This document shows, one piece after another, positions 61,649 through 64,000 of a stretch of DNA of 64,000 nucleotides. The DNA comes from Phytohabitans sp052068095. GTDB lineage: Bacteria > Actinomycetota > Actinomycetes > Mycobacteriales > Micromonosporaceae. The notes under the pieces are model-generated. The model did not search any database and was not told the origin of the DNA. It saw nothing but the letters and a program-made list of their open reading frames with translations. The DNA lies in assembly GCF_052068095.1 (NCBI RefSeq), contig NZ_JBQHDG010000006.1, positions 248,001-312,000 on the forward strand, given 5' to 3'. Both the position numbers and the translations under genes were made by a program. The first letter of the stretch is position 1. Each line of letters opens with the position of its first letter.

Positions 61649-62368
61649 CTCGGGCACCGGTAGGCCGGCCGCCTCCGCGGCGAGGCGGAGTTGGCCGAGG
61701 AAGAGCGCGTCGCGCGCCTCCTCGGTCATCCAGGCGAAGTGGCCGTTGGCCTCCAGCGACGTGAAGCCGTGCAGCGACGCCCAGGCGTGCAGCATCGCCT
61801 GGAAGTGCAGCGGTCCGACGCCGACCTCGTGCTTTTCGTGCTTCAGCTTCGCGCACTCCTCCACCGCGGGGTGGATCCGGGTGATCGTCGGCGGGCCGAG
61901 CCGCCCCAGCCGCAGCGCGTCGACGAACAGCGACGAGAGCTGCGCCATCGCGCGGCCGGCGGCCTCGCTGGTGCTGCCGTCGGCCGGTGCCGCGTAGCCG
62001 GGCAGCGGCATGCCGAGGATCAGCGCGAACTGCTGCGGCTCCGCGTGCGCCCACCGCCGGTAGGCCTGCGCGGCGGCGACCCAGGCGGCCGCGACGTCGT
62101 CGTGCGGCACCTGGGCGCGGGCCTTGGCGACCTCTTCGCCGAGCGCGTTGTACGCGTCCTGGATGAGGGCGCTGATCAGCTCGTCGCGATCGGCGAAGTA
62201 GCGGTAGAGCGCGGGCGGCGTCATGTCCATGACACGGGCGATGTCGGTGAACCGCACCTCGACCGTCCCGCCCTCCCGCATGAGGGCGAGCGCGGTCTGC
62301 TTGATCTCGTCGATCGTGGCTGCTCGCGCCCGCTCGCGGCGGGGGGCGCTCCGCGGGGTCGGGCTCAT
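61646..62368 (-). CDS. TetR-family regulator (MMPL-linked)
   Basis: 240 residues. The helix-turn-helix spans about residues 18-65 (IDEIKQTALALMREGG, then RFTDIARVMDMTPPALYRYF), and the rest is a TetR_C-type ligand domain (WHG-like, with WAHAEPQQFALILG). The ATG has AGGAGG upstream. It is divergent from the MMPL exporter gene, which it probably represses. Its stop lies at the right end of the 61.5-kb foldback element. Confidence 0.92.
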   Translation of the reverse strand: MSPTPRSAPRRERARAATIDEIKQTALALMREGGTVEVRFTDIARVMDMTPPALYRYFADRDELISALIQDAYNALGEEVAKARAQVPHDDVAAAWVAAAQAYRRWAHAEPQQFALILGMPLPGYAAPADGSTSEAAGRAMAQLSSLFVDALRLGRLGPPTITRIHPAVEECAKLKHEKHEVGVGPLHFQAMLHAWASLHGFTSLEANGHFAWMTEEARDALFLGQLRLAAEAAGLPVPE

Positions 62369-62419
62369 GTGTTCCTCCTGTAAGCGTCGCGTTAAGCATC
62401 GTTACAGACGTGAAGGCGC

Positions 62420-62460
62420 TTGACAAGTGACACTCCATCGTGTTTGTTATGGAGCGTAAC
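62420..62460 (+). promoter_or_regulatory. MMPL promoter with probable TetR operator
   Basis: A perfect TTGACA -35 box (62420-62425) is followed by TTTGTT or TGTTAT as a -10 box. GTTA-TGGAGCG-TAAC (62446-62460) is an inverted repeat over the -10 and start region. Related GTTAC/GTAAC half sites recur upstream (CTGTAA at about 62379, GTTAAG, CGTTACAG), so several dimers could bind. Confidence 0.6.
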
Positions 62461-62492
62461 GGAGCTGACTCGACTTCACTCGGGGAATGACA

Positions 62493-64000
62493 ATGAACGA
62501 TGCAGGACCGCTCGGCCGGCTCGCCCGGCTCACCTACCGCAACCGCGGCCGCACCGTGCTTCTGTGGCTGGCCGCCCTCATGCTCGCCGCCGGGCTCTCG
62601 GCGGCCTTCGGTGGCGACTTCGCCGCCGACTACTCCGCGCCCGGCTCGGACTCCAAGGCCGCGCAGGACCTGCTGCGGGAGCGGTTCCCGGCTCAGTCCG
62701 GCGAGGTCGTCGACGTCCTGGTCCGGGCCGAGGGCGGGGTCGCCAGCGCGCGCGGCGACGTGCAGACGCTGCTGGCCGACCTGAGGGCCGTGCCGCACGT
62801 GGCGAGCGTGGACGACCCGTTCACCGCACCCGGCGGCGTCTCACCGGACGGCGGCACGCTCGTCGCCCACCTGCGCCTCGACGTGACCAACCCCAACGAC
62901 ATGCCGGTCGCCGACACCGAGCGGCTGCTCGCCGTGGCGGACAGCGCCGAGCGGCCCGGCCTCGACGTCGCGCTCGGCGGCCAGGCGATCCAGCTGGCCG
63001 AGCAGGGCGAGATCGGCTCGGAGATGATCGGCCTGCTCGCCGCGGCGGTGATCCTGCTGCTCACGTTCGGCTCGGTGGTCGCCGCCGGCCTGCCGATCCT
63101 CACCGCCGTCGCCGGCCTCGCGGTGAGCAGCACGCTCACCGGTCTCGTGCTGCGCTTCGTCGACGCGCCCGACTGGTCGACCTCGCTCGCCACCATGATG
63201 GGCATCGGCATCGGCATCGACTACGTGCTGCTCATGGTCACCCGCTTCCGCGAGTGGCGGGCCGCCGGCCTGGACCCGGAGGCGGCCACGGTCGCCACCC
63301 TCGACACCGCCGGCCGCGCGGTGATGGTCGCCGGCAGCACGGTCGTGGTGAGCATGCTCGGCCTGTTCGCGATGGGCTTGTCCTTCATGCGCGGCGCGGC
63401 GGTGGTCACGATCCTCGGCGTGTTCGTGGTGATGGCCGCCAGCGTGACGCTCTTCCCGGCCCTGCTCGGCTACCTCGGCAAGCACGTCGACCGGCTGCGC
63501 CTGCCGCTCGGCCGCCGCCGCACGGCCGAGGTCGCGGTCGGCGGGCACATCGAGCCGGGCCGCGGCTGGCTGGCGTGGAGCCGCCTCGTGCAGCGCCACC
63601 GGGTGATCGCGGCGCTCGCCGGTGTGGGCATCCTGCTCGCGCTCGCCTCGCCGTTCCTCGGCGTCCGCTACGGCTTCCCCGACGCGGGCAACAACCGTGC
63701 CGAGACCTCCACCCGGCAGGCGTACGACATGCAGGCCGCCGCGTTCGGCCCGGGTGCCAACGGCCCGCTGGTGCTCACCGCCGAGCTGCCCCGGCCGGGC
63801 GACGCGGCCACGCTCGACGGCCTCCGCGCGGCCGTCGCGGAAACACCGGGCGTCGCCGTGGTCACACCGCCTCAGCTCAACCCCGCCGGCGACACCGCGG
63901 TGCTCACCGTCCTGCCGGCCACCGGGCCGCAGGACGCCAGGACCGAGGATCTGGTACACCGCCTGCGCGACGAGACGATCCCGGCCGCCACCGGCGGTTC
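62493..64000 (+). CDS. MMPL-family transporter, C-terminus beyond the window
   Basis: At least 502 residues are visible. A first transmembrane helix (TVLLWLAALMLAAGLSAAF) is followed by an external loop and then a bundle of helices beginning near residue 180, with the family segment GIGIGIDYVLLMVTRFREW that holds the proton-relay Asp-Tyr pair. A second cycle begins near residue 365 (HRVIAALAGVGILLALASPF). It exports lipids or drugs using proton motive force. The ATG at 62493 is favoured because GGGGA lies 6 nt upstream; ATG 62487 is in frame. It is divergent from the TetR gene. Confidence 0.92.
   Translation, partial: MNDAGPLGRLARLTYRNRGRTVLLWLAALMLAAGLSAAFGGDFAADYSAPGSDSKAAQDLLRERFPAQSGEVVDVLVRAEGGVASARGDVQTLLADLRAVPHVASVDDPFTAPGGVSPDGGTLVAHLRLDVTNPNDMPVADTERLLAVADSAERPGLDVALGGQAIQLAEQGEIGSEMIGLLAAAVILLLTFGSVVAAGLPILTAVAGLAVSSTLTGLVLRFVDAPDWSTSLATMMGIGIGIDYVLLMVTRFREWRAAGLDPEAATVATLDTAGRAVMVAGSTVVVSMLGLFAMGLSFMRGAAVVTILGVFVVMAASVTLFPALLGYLGKHVDRLRLPLGRRRTAEVAVGGHIEPGRGWLAWSRLVQRHRVIAALAGVGILLALASPFLGVRYGFPDAGNNRAETSTRQAYDMQAAAFGPGANGPLVLTAELPRPGDAATLDGLRAAVAETPGVAVVTPPQLNPAGDTAVLTVLPATGPQDARTEDLVHRLRDETIPAATGG

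Overview
The window is very GC-rich and its genes and signals look like those of a mycelial actinomycete: alternative GTG starts, ATGA start/stop overlaps, twin-arginine and lipoprotein signals, DeoR/ROK/MarR/TetR regulators beside secreted polysaccharide enzymes, a DivIVA-like coiled-coil protein, MMPL/MmpS-type proteins and TANNNT -10 boxes 6-8 nt before starts (leaderless transcripts). A member of the Micromonosporaceae is the best guess; the species cannot be named from sequence alone. I see no rRNA, tRNA, CRISPR array, phage or intact transposase.

Layout. 0-13 kb: housekeeping and defence genes (DinB-like enzyme, DivIVA-like protein, MarR/O-methyltransferase divergent pair with a clear double operator, an APH-type kinase, a membrane-anchored Hsp70-like protein, an MmpS-like lipoprotein, and a double-MerR regulator facing a short UvrA paralogue and an SMP-30 lactonase). 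13-25.5 kb: a carbohydrate locus. One six-gene minus-strand operon encodes a YtfQ-R-T-YjfF-type furanose ABC importer followed by a GH127 enzyme carrying six ricin-type repeats and a GH2 enzyme carrying an AbfB module; a DeoR regulator with an array of operator-like sites faces it, followed by an extra ABC ATPase gene without its own permeases. The enzymes point to arabinofuranose-containing glycans. 25.5-33 kb: DEAD-box helicase, acyl desaturase, an SDR/TetR divergent pair with two perfect operators, nucleoside-kinase-like protein, acyl-CoA dehydrogenase and M24 peptidase. 33-38 kb: a 1,092-residue secreted glycoside hydrolase with two discoidin-like modules, and an aldo/keto reductase.

38-46 kb: mtnA beside a fused class II aldolase/short-chain dehydrogenase, which looks like a two-gene salvage route for 5'-deoxyadenosine or methylthioadenosine sugars; then a chitin module (GH18 chitinase, ROK regulator, AA10 lytic monooxygenase). 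46-54 kb: a frameshifted methyltransferase; a MacAB-type efflux operon (lipoprotein, adaptor, ATPase, permease) facing a two-component system; a PfkB kinase. 54-64 kb: penicillin-acylase-like hydrolase, a MocR/MFS divergent pair, LapA-like protein, HAD hydrolase, PNPOx-fold protein, and a TetR/MMPL divergent pair running off the end of the window.

Non-coding DNA is unusually informative. Several spacers between convergent genes hold repeats: two different foldback (MITE-like) elements inserted at CTA(G) stop codons at 59.6 and 61.5 kb, and a dispersed repeat family at 30.8, 37.6, 38.1 and 45.6 kb. Many divergent spacers hold clear palindromic operators that can be paired with the adjacent regulator.
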